Shown here in pieces: positions 28,025-37,001 of a DNA stretch of 64,000 nucleotides. The stretch is from the NCBI RefSeq assembly GCF_002836975.1, contig NZ_NIJK01000038.1:1-64000 (forward strand), written 5' to 3'. A program made the position numbers and the translations under genes. This stretch comes from Shewanella indica. GTDB lineage: Bacteria > Pseudomonadota > Gammaproteobacteria > Enterobacterales > Shewanellaceae. Position 1 is the stretch's first letter. Each line of letters starts with the position of its first letter. A model generated the notes under the pieces. That model was not told the origin of the DNA and searched no databases. It saw nothing but the letters and a program-made list of their open reading frames with translations.

Positions 28025-31000
28025 CTAATTGAGGGAGTTAACTGCCAGCGGATCCTTTGTTGGCTTGCTCAACTTGAGTTGGTCTAGTGTACTAAGACCT
28101 TTATGGCTGATCCCACCACTGTACACTTTGCTCCCATCCGGGTTGGTCATAGAAGTTTCACCAACATTCCAAGTGGTAAAGAAGTCACGTAAGTCGTAAC
28201 CGAACACGTATGAGCTGCATACCATCATAAGATCACCGTTAGATAAGCCCGTTGCCTGTGAACTACAGTAGTTTATACCGCCATTATCACCTTGCACGTC
28301 GCCACGAGCCTTACGATGCATCAACTTGAACATATTCCAACCTTCATCTGCACCATAGATGGATGGTTTATCCTCTGAATCTGAGTACCAGTCATCAATT
28401 TTAAAGTGTGCTTTGGCCCAAAGTTTAAGTTGACCGAACATCACCAAACGCATCCCCGCATCACCATGGGACCAGGCATGACCGGCATTGCCATCAAGCC
28501 ACAATGGCGCTTTTTGGATATCAGCCGCTATACGATCCATTCGAGGATTGTCATTACGGCCCTCAAGCTCCTGCATATACAACGCCAACAGGTTATTGGT
28601 AACTTCTGTACTGCCGGGAGCATTAAAAGGAGCAGAAGCTAGGTTGTGCCCCACTTCATGCCACAGCAACCAATCATTTATGGCATTGGTTGGAACACTA
28701 GTGGCATCGGCGTTAAAGCCAGAGTTCATCACAGGGTAACCCGAGTGCGCAGCACCAATGGAGATCTGCACATCGTTAACAAAGCGATGACGGAACTCTT
28801 TCAGATCTGTGTAGGTAAAGCGGCGATGCCGGCCTTCATCAGTTCTTTCATCACGACCATAGAAATCGCTTGCTGCCTCAGCAAAACGGTTCATATCCGC
28901 AGCGAATTTATCGACATTCATCAACTGCACATTCTGTACCGGCGTAGTGTAAATAAATGACCCGGTATCAATTTCAGCAATAGGTGCCGTTGCGGACTCC
29001 AGGCTGTGTATCCATTGCCCCTCCTTCCACCATGCTGCGGTTTCTACTCCTTCCAGGTTAAAGGTAACTTCGCCTAGCCCCTGCTCTTTGGGCTGAATAT
29101 AAATCAAACCACCATAAGGCGTTTTGAAGGACTTACGTACACCATTATAGTCGTAGCTGGTTTGCATCCGTGGTGGACGCTTTAAACCCAACTCATGGTT
29201 TGGCCTACCCGTTAGATCATCTGCCATCATGACAGTAATGGTCGCTTCCACTCCCCCGGTAATGGTCACCTCTTGCAGTTGAGGAGCCCAGTAACCTGTG
29301 GATTGATTATTACCTGCAGAGTAGGTGACAGCTTTACCATCCGTTTGAATGTGAGCTGTGCCGTTAGACACCACCCCGGGGGTGCGTCCCGGATATTGAG
29401 TGGTATCGACAACAATGTCATGATCCCAGAATGAACGTCCCAACATGATTCGGGTTAATGGTTTTTCCATATAGTTCAATGGATAACTGGGATTCATTTG
29501 ACCTTCGAGGTCACCAGCACCATAGATCATGCCGTTACTGACCAGGGAGGCTTTCAAATCCAGCGGACATTTGGCTTCCTGGGTATCAGCTTGATGCTTA
29601 TCGTCCGTGTAACAGTTCAGGAACTGCACCGCTTGTTTAAAGCCCAGTTCATCTTGAATTTCTGTCTCATAACGGTAAGGGTTGTCATTCCACATCCAAA
29701 TCGCCAGATTATCGTAAGTTTGATTCAGCTCGGTCGCTGATAAACGACTACCTTGTTTGCCTTTGGTGCGGTAGTAAAGCTCATGCTTGTATAATGCGGT
29801 AAAGTTCGCGCCCAGGTTTGCGGCTTTCACCATACTTTCGACAACATCTTTACTCACTTCATAACGGTCAAAATCCGGCCGGTGATAGGCACCACGAACT
29901 GTGTAACCATGCCCGGAACGAGTTTCAATACAGTTAAACTCATACTCGTAGGCATTGTTACACACAGGCGTGCCTTCAAAGGCAGCTTGAAGCTCTGCGA
30001 TTGCCGCTTCACGTTCTTCAGCTGTATTGACAAAGATACGAGCATGTTTTTTCAACATTACAGGGTTGCCCTGCGGATCAAACTCTGGATTACCGTCGGC
30101 ATTTAACTTAGGTACCTCATAGGTCGGGATCTCAAATTTGATCTTGGTTTCATCTTTGAGCCACTCGACAGTGCCATCCTGATTGACAGTAAATGGCTGC
30201 TTACCCTCATGGTCTTGAAAGCGCTCCAAAACCACCATCTCGGAACCACCTTTTACATGCAGGTTTGGATAGGCTTCCTGACAATAATAAGAACTGCCAC
30301 AAAATGCTTGATTTGTCGGGGTCACATTTTGGCCGCCGACAGAGATACCCGCCGCATCGGCCAATCGGCCAATCGGCTCTGGGTTTGCGGTTTGAATGGC
30401 ATCCATAAACAAGATATTACCGCCGTCATTCACATACTTGATTAGTGCCGTAACATCACTTTGAGTCAGGTTCGGATTATCCAAATCTGCCACGAACTGA
30501 TTTGTCATCCCATCTTGGATCAGTTTTGGTGGATATGCCTGCAAAATCAAAATCGGGGTGGCTTTGGCTGAAATATTGTTAAAGCTACCTTTACTCAGTT
30601 GAGTAAGCTCACCAAAACCGAAATCAGGACTAACAAAAAAGTCATATTGCATCCCTAAGCCACTATTGGCATGAGCAAAATATGCTTTATCTATGTTAGT
30701 ACCAATAGCGATACCTTGTGTTGGGTTATTATTATTAAACCACTGGAACAAGTTAACAAAGAACTGCTTCATACTGCCATGGTCATCATGCTTTGGGTTT
30801 TCAACCTTAGTGGAAGTACAGCTCTTAGCCGAACTGTCGATCTTAACAGAACGGTTATTCCAATAATTGTCCGGGCATGAAAGAATGCTTGGGTACAATC
30901 CATTTCCCATCATCACAATCTTACCTTGGCCAATCTCACCTGCTGTAACAAATGGGAAGCCAAAGGTTGCGTTGTCTTTACTCACTGTTGGAATCGCAGG

Positions 31001-32446
31001 CATATCAATACCCGGCCAAGTCGCGATATAAGGGCGCCCCTCGCGGGTCCACGCTTGTGGTTCACCAAAATCAAGTTCACGGTTTATATCAGAGCGCGGC
31101 ATCATCACAGGAAACGCGCGATTGGAAAGATTCAATGCCCGCATGCCACGAGTATAACCGGTTGCACCGTAAAAACTGCCGTTATCATTAAATACATGGA
31201 ATGTATTTACATCGCGAAAAATGGCATTTAATGATTCAGTTACATATTTACCATTATCTAACGAAAAAACCTGTGGTTGAGATTGCGAATAACTGAATGC
31301 CATCGGCTGACGTAATTCTTGATCTATCCAGGCAGTCAAACCTTTACTGAACTGTTCTTCGAACTCATTGGGCAAATTAAAGTCAGAACCCTCAAGCTTT
31401 CCGCCATTTGGCAGTGAAAGGTTGATAAGCTCATTAATTACATTTGGATACATAGCAAACGTATCCCTGATCTCTGTGGTAATTTCAAACTTACCATTCA
31501 AGTTTACAGCATAACGCTCAATGAGTGCCTGGATATTGGCTTTCGTGACATCATTATCCGTTACATCGGTTAGCTTATAGTTAACTTTATTACCAACAAC
31601 CTTACCAAATTCAAAAGTGTCAATACCAAAGGTTAAGGTATCACCCCAAAGGTATTCAAACTCACCATTATCATCCGTTAAACCTATAGAGTTTGCGGAG
31701 AAATAACTTACACCAACAAGAGCTTGACCATTTATATCCGTCAGCTTACTGCGGGTAAGAACTTTGCCTTCTGCAGTTGCTTTATAAGCGTAGCTCGACT
31801 CAGCATTAGCAGATACAAACTTTGCATTCAGATCGCTATCAGCATCTGCGTCAACCGCTGGTATCACTTTGTTATCAACGTGAGAGCTTGGCGCCTTACC
31901 GACTTGGTCCGTGGCCGCCTCCTCTTTCCAGGCAAAGTAGGCATCAATGGCTTCATCACTTAGACCTTGGCTAAACACTTCTTCAATATCAAATGAATCA
32001 ATCTCTGTTAAACAGATTGCATCTTCATTCTCGCAAGTATCGATTGATTGTAAGACTTCAGTAACCCGCTTACCGTGCAGGCGAGTCAGTTCAAAAGAGG
32101 TTTCTATCTTGCTATTTTGGATCTGATCACGAGTCTCATTCGGAAATGGAGCGGTAAATTCCCCAAGAACAACATTGCCCACACGACAGTCAAAGGAAAT
32201 CCCTTGAAGGACTTCGAATCTACCATCAATAACTCGCTGCCCATTACAGTCCACTTCACCTTTAATGAGTTGTCCTGATGACTGGAGCTGACCTATATAA
32301 GTTATTGGTGGAATGATCTCTGTAGGTGGAACCACATCTGTCGGAGGAATAACCTCCGTAGGTGGCACCTCACCCAATGAATCATCATTATTGCATCCTG
32401 CCAGCATCGCAGATAAAACCATTATAGAAATAATACTTTTCTTCAT
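28025..32446 (-). CDS. sslE: SslE/AcfD/YghJ-like lipoprotein with M60 metalloprotease domain
   Basis: This very large 1473-residue surface lipoprotein has signal MKKSIISIMVLSAMLAGC, lipobox LAGC. A proline/threonine linker of repeated PPTE/DxxPP units follows (about residues 27-48), then a long beta-rich N-terminal region. The C-terminal part carries the M60 zinc site HEVGH at residue 1263, with a further glutamate in STEVTNN about 16 residues on. Length and layout match E. coli SslE (YghJ) and Vibrio AcfD, mucin-degrading proteases exported by type II secretion. Composition is more AT-rich than the neighbouring core genes. No T2SS genes are in the window. The protease target is inferred from relatives. 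Confidence 0.88.
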   Translation of the reverse strand: MKKSIISIMVLSAMLAGCNNDDSLGEVPPTEVIPPTDVVPPTEIIPPITYIGQLQSSGQLIKGEVDCNGQRVIDGRFEVLQGISFDCRVGNVVLGEFTAPFPNETRDQIQNSKIETSFELTRLHGKRVTEVLQSIDTCENEDAICLTEIDSFDIEEVFSQGLSDEAIDAYFAWKEEAATDQVGKAPSSHVDNKVIPAVDADADSDLNAKFVSANAESSYAYKATAEGKVLTRSKLTDINGQALVGVSYFSANSIGLTDDNGEFEYLWGDTLTFGIDTFEFGKVVGNKVNYKLTDVTDNDVTKANIQALIERYAVNLNGKFEITTEIRDTFAMYPNVINELINLSLPNGGKLEGSDFNLPNEFEEQFSKGLTAWIDQELRQPMAFSYSQSQPQVFSLDNGKYVTESLNAIFRDVNTFHVFNDNGSFYGATGYTRGMRALNLSNRAFPVMMPRSDINRELDFGEPQAWTREGRPYIATWPGIDMPAIPTVSKDNATFGFPFVTAGEIGQGKIVMMGNGLYPSILSCPDNYWNNRSVKIDSSAKSCTSTKVENPKHDDHGSMKQFFVNLFQWFNNNNPTQGIAIGTNIDKAYFAHANSGLGMQYDFFVSPDFGFGELTQLSKGSFNNISAKATPILILQAYPPKLIQDGMTNQFVADLDNPNLTQSDVTALIKYVNDGGNILFMDAIQTANPEPIGRLADAAGISVGGQNVTPTNQAFCGSSYYCQEAYPNLHVKGGSEMVVLERFQDHEGKQPFTVNQDGTVEWLKDETKIKFEIPTYEVPKLNADGNPEFDPQGNPVMLKKHARIFVNTAEEREAAIAELQAAFEGTPVCNNAYEYEFNCIETRSGHGYTVRGAYHRPDFDRYEVSKDVVESMVKAANLGANFTALYKHELYYRTKGKQGSRLSATELNQTYDNLAIWMWNDNPYRYETEIQDELGFKQAVQFLNCYTDDKHQADTQEAKCPLDLKASLVSNGMIYGAGDLEGQMNPSYPLNYMEKPLTRIMLGRSFWDHDIVVDTTQYPGRTPGVVSNGTAHIQTDGKAVTYSAGNNQSTGYWAPQLQEVTITGGVEATITVMMADDLTGRPNHELGLKRPPRMQTSYDYNGVRKSFKTPYGGLIYIQPKEQGLGEVTFNLEGVETAAWWKEGQWIHSLESATAPIAEIDTGSFIYTTPVQNVQLMNVDKFAADMNRFAEAASDFYGRDERTDEGRHRRFTYTDLKEFRHRFVNDVQISIGAAHSGYPVMNSGFNADATSVPTNAINDWLLWHEVGHNLASAPFNAPGSTEVTNNLLALYMQELEGRNDNPRMDRIAADIQKAPLWLDGNAGHAWSHGDAGMRLVMFGQLKLWAKAHFKIDDWYSDSEDKPSIYGADEGWNMFKLMHRKARGDVQGDNGGINYCSSQATGLSNGDLMMVCSSYVFGYDLRDFFTTWNVGETSMTNPDGSKVYSGGISHKGLSTLDQLKLSKPTKDPLAVNSLN

Positions 32447-33300
32447 TTAGTTTCTCTAGAGATTATTGACAAAGTACTCGTGTTAAATACTCGATCGCCT
32501 TGAATTAAAATAAGGCTTACTGAAAAAACAAGTTTCATTTACCTCTTGGAAAGAAAACCTTGTTATTGAACAGTAACAAATATTTCCAATCCGTTTAAAG
32601 CCCATAAAAACAGTTAAACCAACTTTATCGAAACATATTCCAAGCCAACCGTTCTCAAGACGCAAAACGTTTGAGAACAGTCGCCTTTTGGTATAGTGAT
32701 AAATTATATTGACTCATCAGTTAACCCGAGCTCTAACTGGCTCTGCGAACAGAAATTTTGACCCAAAAACTATCGCAGAAAACCAGGCGCGCGTAATTTA
32801 ATAAAACTATTTGGCCATGTCGATAATTTCTTTACCGCACATCCGATTTTTGACTAGACTTCAGTTGTAGAATCGTACTTATTGTCACAATCGTACATGC
32901 ATTTGTTAAAGACGCAACATCGGAAAAGTGGTTTACAACAAATATAATACCCCACGTTTATCCCCTCCAATTACCTCTTACCTTGTGGCGAATAAAGGGT
33001 TCTCTTTGCGCACCTGTGTTATCCAATACTTGCCACCTTCATCAAAGAGCAACCACTACCGACTGAGTGAGGTTTAGAAACAAAAAAGTCCGCAACGATG
33101 CGTAATGCCGTTCACTTAGTGTGAACGGCATTTTCTCTATACAAAAAATCCGATGACATCAGGTCTTCCTGATTTTGATCCTTTCAATTAGATCGTCAAG
33201 CGTTCTGTCTTAACTAATCGCCATTAGGCGTAAGGCATACACCTTTTGCTATCAACTATTTAGCTTTATCAACTGCCAAGCTATTGAATGACACTAAGCG
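32447..33300. other. AT-rich intergenic region between sslE and the integrase
   Basis: These 850 bp hold the sslE upstream region and, on the right, the MITE-like element at 33103-33226. I find no supported coding frame and no copy of the ffs 3' end that would mark an attachment site. Confidence 0.5.
33103..33226. mobile_element. MITE-like element with IS4-type ends
   Basis: The left end TAATGCCGTTCACTTA (33103-33118) and the right end, read inward on the minus strand, TAATGGCGATTAGTTA share 11 of 16 bases. The right 78 bp (33149-33226) are a diverged copy of the insertion-element end at 1-77, with about ten differences. The left end sits in a perfect 12-bp hairpin (33104-33132). There is no transposase. 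No flanking target duplication is obvious, so whether the 124 bp form one unit is uncertain. Confidence 0.45.
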
Positions 33301-34560
33301 CTACTCCCAATCCAGAGCCTCAACCACTCTGAGCAGGTTGTTTACCTCGTATTCCTTCCCGTAGCGGTCGAAGGTAATTGAACCATGGGAATGCCCCAAT
33401 AACCCGGCGATCAAATCAGAGCTAAACTCCTTGCGCTTCAACTGAGTTGCCACCGCATGGCGTATACCGTGCAAGGTCTCTCGCTCTCCCCAGTCCAGTT
33501 TCCTTTTGAAGTTGTGGAACCACTTAGAAACAGCATGGGAGTAACCCCAAGCCTCCTGTTTAGGCAACTCAGGGAACAGGCGCTGATGACCTAGGCTTCG
33601 CTGTCTCTCAACAAAGTGCAGGAAGCCCAGAGCTATCAGCTTAGGGTGAATGGGGATGGCCCTCTCGCTGCTTGGGGTCTTAATTGATTGGTCTGGGTGA
33701 CTGGCTCGGATAAGGATACACGGATGACCGTCAATTATCGTGAAATCATCCAGATACAACTGAGCCAACTCCCCGACTCTGGCCCCAGTGTACGCCGCAA
33801 GCCGAGGCACCCAGTACCTGTAGGCGTACCTTTTGGCGTTGCCTATGGGCAGTGCTTGAAATAGCTGCTTGATTTGGAATGGAGTCAGCGCCTCCCGCTC
33901 TTTAGACACCTTCACCTTTGCCGACACACGAATGCTCACTCCTGCCATAGGATTGGGTGTCCCATAGTGAACAGGTGTCACATAGTGAGCTGAGGCCCAC
34001 TGCAACAAGGCGGTGACCCGAGTCAGGTACTTGTTGATTGTCGCGACAGACAGGTCAGTCTTGGCACTGTAGTGCTGCTTATACCTCTGAGCCTGCTCCT
34101 TGGTGAACTGGTCAATCCTAAGGTCGCCCAGCAAGGCAATCATGTCTCTGAATGTCTTGCGGTTAACGCTCTCAGTATGTTTCGACCATGCACCACCCAA
34201 GACCTTTTCCCGGCTGTATTCATCCGCTATCTGGCTCAACTTAGGTAACTGGGGGGATACGGGGGGAATCTCAGAAGGGACTGGGGCCGATACCACAGCA
34301 CGACCTTGAGAAGACTCCAAACTGGCTGATGGGGATTGTATCGCCGATGCTTTGCCTTTAGCCAAGGCATGCAGAGCCTTGAGCACATCCCAAGATCTCA
34401 GGACAGCCTCGCGCTTGTCTTTAGTGGCAAGTGTCTTGCGAAGTTCACGTTTCCCTATGGCATCTCTACGATCTTCAGGAACGACTACACGGGCATACCA
34501 GACACCATGTCGGGATCGATACAAATAAGGAGCTGTATTAGAGGCTTTAGCTAGACTCAA
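33301..34560 (-). CDS. Tyrosine-type site-specific integrase
   Basis: This 419-residue phage/island integrase has an N-terminal arm-binding region (YRSRHGVWYARVVVPEDRR, as in DUF6538 integrases), a SAM-like core-binding domain (about 105-200) and a catalytic domain with the complete set Arg261, Lys294, His364, Arg367, His390 and Tyr400. All catalytic residues are intact, so it may still work. It starts 67 bp from the 3' end of ffs and points away from it, the usual layout when an island has integrated into an RNA gene. No excisionase or other phage gene is adjacent. Confidence 0.9.
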   Translation of the reverse strand: MSLAKASNTAPYLYRSRHGVWYARVVVPEDRRDAIGKRELRKTLATKDKREAVLRSWDVLKALHALAKGKASAIQSPSASLESSQGRAVVSAPVPSEIPPVSPQLPKLSQIADEYSREKVLGGAWSKHTESVNRKTFRDMIALLGDLRIDQFTKEQAQRYKQHYSAKTDLSVATINKYLTRVTALLQWASAHYVTPVHYGTPNPMAGVSIRVSAKVKVSKEREALTPFQIKQLFQALPIGNAKRYAYRYWVPRLAAYTGARVGELAQLYLDDFTIIDGHPCILIRASHPDQSIKTPSSERAIPIHPKLIALGFLHFVERQRSLGHQRLFPELPKQEAWGYSHAVSKWFHNFKRKLDWGERETLHGIRHAVATQLKRKEFSSDLIAGLLGHSHGSITFDRYGKEYEVNNLLRVVEALDWE

Positions 34561-34627
34561 AGTGGACCACCTTGTGTACCACCAAGGTTTATCTCAAGCT
34601 AACCATTTGAAAAGGTTTGGAATTGGA

Positions 34628-34735
34628 GGTTCCCCCAGAGCCACACCCCGGCACATGAGTCACTTGCTACGGTTGCTCCCTTCCGGGCCTGGCCGGGTTC
34701 ACAAGTTATCATTGCGGGGGGACCCTGGGGTCACC
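34628..34735 (-). ncRNA. ffs: Signal recognition particle RNA (4.5S RNA)
   Basis: The minus strand reads through the universally conserved SRP loop, with GGCCAGGCCCGGAAGGGAGC and then GTGCCGGGGTGTGG, closely matching E. coli 4.5S RNA. The ends pair (GGTGACCCCAG with CTGGGGGAACC), giving a hairpin of about 108 nt. With Ffh it targets nascent membrane proteins to the inner membrane. The 5' end is estimated from the pairing. A promoter about 30 bp upstream implies a precursor trimmed by RNase P, as in E. coli. Confidence 0.92.
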
Positions 34736-34766
34736 ACAGATTTGCAGCCTTGCTGCAACGCCGTGG

Positions 34767-34795
34767 ATTATCCATCATGCCCTCGTCTGGATCAA
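34767..34795 (-). promoter_or_regulatory. Promoter of ffs
   Basis: On the minus strand TTGATC (34790-34795) and GATAAT (34767-34772) are exactly 17 bp apart. Initiation would fall near 34759, about 24 nt before the mature RNA. The leader contains a perfect hairpin TTGCAGC-AAG-GCTGCAA. Confidence 0.6.
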
Positions 34796-34871
34796 GGGAA
34801 ATAACCTCCGTTTGCCCCCGATTGCTTTTAAGTGAACATAAGATAAACAAAAGCTTGTGTTTCTCTTATGG

Positions 34872-35180
34872 TCAAAGTACCAATAGATGTTTATTCTGTT
34901 CGACCAGTTTAGGCCCAATCCCCTTTACCTGAGCCAACTCATCAATGGATTTGAATTTTCCTTGGCTGCTGCGATATTCCACAATCGCTTTGGCCTTGGC
35001 CTCTCCTATCCCTTTCAGTAGCTGCAACTCAGATTCCGAGGCAGTATTAATATTGATTTGGTGAACCTGTGCTTGTCCGGCTTGTGACGTTTGTGAAGTT
35101 TTGTCTTTAGTGGGCTCTCCGGCGTACAGGGGGAAACTCAGACTGGTTGCAAGTAATAAAGCATAGAATGGTGTTTTCAT
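34872..35180 (-). CDS. ComEA-family helix-hairpin-helix protein
   Basis: This 102-residue protein has an N-terminal signal peptide (MKTPFYALLLATSLSFPLYA) and a Gln/Thr-rich linker, then a pair of helix-hairpin-helix motifs: ININTASESELQLLKGIGEAKAKAIVEYR and FKSIDELAQVKGIGPKLV. Such periplasmic proteins bind double-stranded DNA without sequence specificity and take part in DNA uptake in competent bacteria. Whether this organism is competent cannot be judged here. It is monocistronic, next to ffs. Confidence 0.87.
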   Translation of the reverse strand: MKTPFYALLLATSLSFPLYAGEPTKDKTSQTSQAGQAQVHQININTASESELQLLKGIGEAKAKAIVEYRSSQGKFKSIDELAQVKGIGPKLVEQNKHLLVL

Positions 35181-35297
35181 TGAAGACTCCTTGTCATGGT
35201 CATTGAGGCCGAGATCCCTTTCCTTGGCCTAAAAGAAATGTAGACCAGCGCACGGATATTGCCAAATTATTGCAACTAGACATTAGTACAACAGCCT

Positions 35298-35317
35298 AAT
35301 GTGACACAGATCACCGT
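35298..35317. promoter_or_regulatory. CRP-like binding site
   Basis: TGTGA-CACAGA-TCACC (35300-35315) fits the TGTGA-N6-TCACA consensus apart from the last base. It is about 120 bp from the comEA start and about 245 bp from the transporter start, so either gene, or both, could be the target. Confidence 0.5.
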
Positions 35318-35379
35318 TTTAAACTTTCATTCTCTTTCAGTAATATAAAGGCAATGCCTCTTGGCTAACCGTTTGAAAC

Positions 35380-35470
35380 AAAAAAACGCCCAAAGGCGAC
35401 AGATTTACGTGATCCAGCTCTCCAATTTACCAATTTCGTGATAGATTCCTCATACAAATGCATTAGGCAA
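35380..35470 (-). ncRNA. Candidate small RNA ending at an orphan terminator
   Basis: On the minus strand CGCC-TTTG-GGCG followed by seven T (35380-35398) looks like a short intrinsic terminator, yet no gene lies between it and the divergent transporter start. A weak promoter (TTGCCT, 17 bp, AATCTA) about 80 bp upstream would give an RNA of roughly 65 nt. The stem is only four pairs. Confidence 0.2.
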
Positions 35471-35558
35471 GGTGGTTAAGTTACCCAATAAAGCCCTTTG
35501 CCAAATGTGAGCTATGCCCTAAATTGCTTGCCATAAAAACAAGACGAGGAAGTTAACA

Positions 35559-36953
35559 ATGTCTTTAGAACAAACGGAAAGCTTACCCCCTTCGCAGACA
35601 GAGAAGAGCACCCAACAACGTAACATGTTGATTTTGGCCGCAGATATCTTGCTGCTTTTTCTATTACACAATTTTTTACCTTTTGAACCCGGGGTAAATA
35701 CCGGTCTGTCTATCTTGGTATTTGCCGCTGTGCTCTGGCTTACTGAAGCCATTCATCTGAGTATCACGGCGATACTCATTCCGGTTCTGGCGGTATTTTT
35801 CGGTGTGTTTGAAACCAAAGCTGCCATGAGCAACTTTGCCAATCCAATTATCTATTTGTTTTTTGGTGGTTTTGTATTAGCTGCTGCCCTGCACCATCAA
35901 AAAATCGATACCCTTATCGCCCAAAAGGTGCTGCTGGCTTCCAAAGGTAAACTCAGCATCGCCTGTATGATGTTGTTCGGGGTAACCGCGTTGTTGTCTA
36001 TGTGGATCAGCAACACGGCCACCGCAGCCATGATGTTGCCTCTGGCACTGGGAATTTTGCAGCAACTGGATAGAGAGAGCCAGCACAACACCTATGTCTT
36101 TATGCTGCTGGGTATCGCTTACTCGGCCAACATTGGTGGCATAGGCACTCTGGTGGGCAGTCCGCCAAACGCCATCGCTGCTGCCCAGGCCGGCTTGAGC
36201 TTCAGCGACTGGCTGGAGTTTGGCCTCTTGACCGTCGCTTTGATGTTGCCAACCATGCTGATCGCCCTGTATCTGTATTTCAAACCGGATCTGTCGGTGG
36301 AATGTAAACTGGATATCGAAGATCAAAAACTCAGTTTCCAGGGAAAACTGACTCTACTTATTTTCCTGGCCACAGTTTGCTGCTGGATCTTCAGTCAGCC
36401 TCTATCGGCCGCCCTTGGCGGTATCAGCCAGTTTGACACCATAGTCGCGCTTTCTGCAGTGGTTTTGCTGGCAGGACTTGGCTTGGTTGGTTGGAAGAAA
36501 ATAGAAAAAACCACCGACTGGGGTGTGCTGATACTGTTCGGCGGCGGTCTGACCCTGAGTGCCGTACTGAAAGCCACGGGTACCAGCGTCTTTCTGGCCC
36601 ACTGGATGACAGACATCTTCGGCAGTACCCATATGTCGCTGTTCGTGTTCGCGGTCATTTTCTTTGTGGTCATGCTGACCGAGTTTGCCAGTAACACCGC
36701 CAGTGCCGCCTTGCTGGTACCTGTGTTTGCTGCTATCGCCGAAGCATTGGGGCTATCGCCCGTAATGTTGTCGGTGCTCATAGGTATTTCGGCATCCTGC
36801 GCCTTTATGCTGCCGGTGGCCACGCCCCCCAACGCCATAGTCTATGGCTCAGGCTACATAAAGCAGTCTGAAATGATGCGTGCCGGTATTATCATCAACT
36901 TCATCAGTATGTTGGTGCTCTATATCATAGCCCACACCTTCTGGGGCATTTGA
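35559..36953 (+). CDS. SLC13/DASS-family anion transporter
   Basis: This 464-residue inner-membrane protein has about 11-12 hydrophobic segments. The two inverted SNT motifs that bind sodium and substrate in DASS carriers are present as [11 protein letters not shown] (about residue 150) and [11 protein letters not shown] (about 370). Each is followed later by a proline/asparagine loop ([21 protein letters not shown]). Family members import C4-dicarboxylates, citrate or sulfate with sodium. The substrate cannot be told from the sequence. A GAGGAAG ribosome-binding site precedes the ATG. Confidence 0.88.
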   Translation: MSLEQTESLPPSQTEKSTQQRNMLILAADILLLFLLHNFLPFEPGVNTGLSILVFAAVLWLTEAIHLSITAILIPVLAVFFGVFETKAAMSNFANPIIYLFFGGFVLAAALHHQKIDTLIAQKVLLASKGKLSIACMMLFGVTALLSMWISNTATAAMMLPLALGILQQLDRESQHNTYVFMLLGIAYSANIGGIGTLVGSPPNAIAAAQAGLSFSDWLEFGLLTVALMLPTMLIALYLYFKPDLSVECKLDIEDQKLSFQGKLTLLIFLATVCCWIFSQPLSAALGGISQFDTIVALSAVVLLAGLGLVGWKKIEKTTDWGVLILFGGGLTLSAVLKATGTSVFLAHWMTDIFGSTHMSLFVFAVIFFVVMLTEFASNTASAALLVPVFAAIAEALGLSPVMLSVLIGISASCAFMLPVATPPNAIVYGSGYIKQSEMMRAGIIINFISMLVLYIIAHTFWGI

Positions 36954-37001
36954 TTCTCTCAAGCCCGAAAAACAAGGCGAGCCATGCTCGCCTTGCCTCT
37001 T

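Larger units (their letters stand above)
35181..35558. other. Divergent region between comEA and the SLC13 transporter
   Basis: About 378 bp hold a CRP-like site (35298-35317) and, on the minus strand, a short orphan terminator-like hairpin (35380-35398). No coding frame is supported. Confidence 0.5.

Noticed and set aside
34562-34804. An 80-codon plus-strand frame across the ffs gene
   Set aside because: The DNA is explained by the SRP RNA on the minus strand. The frame has no ribosome-binding site and no similarity.
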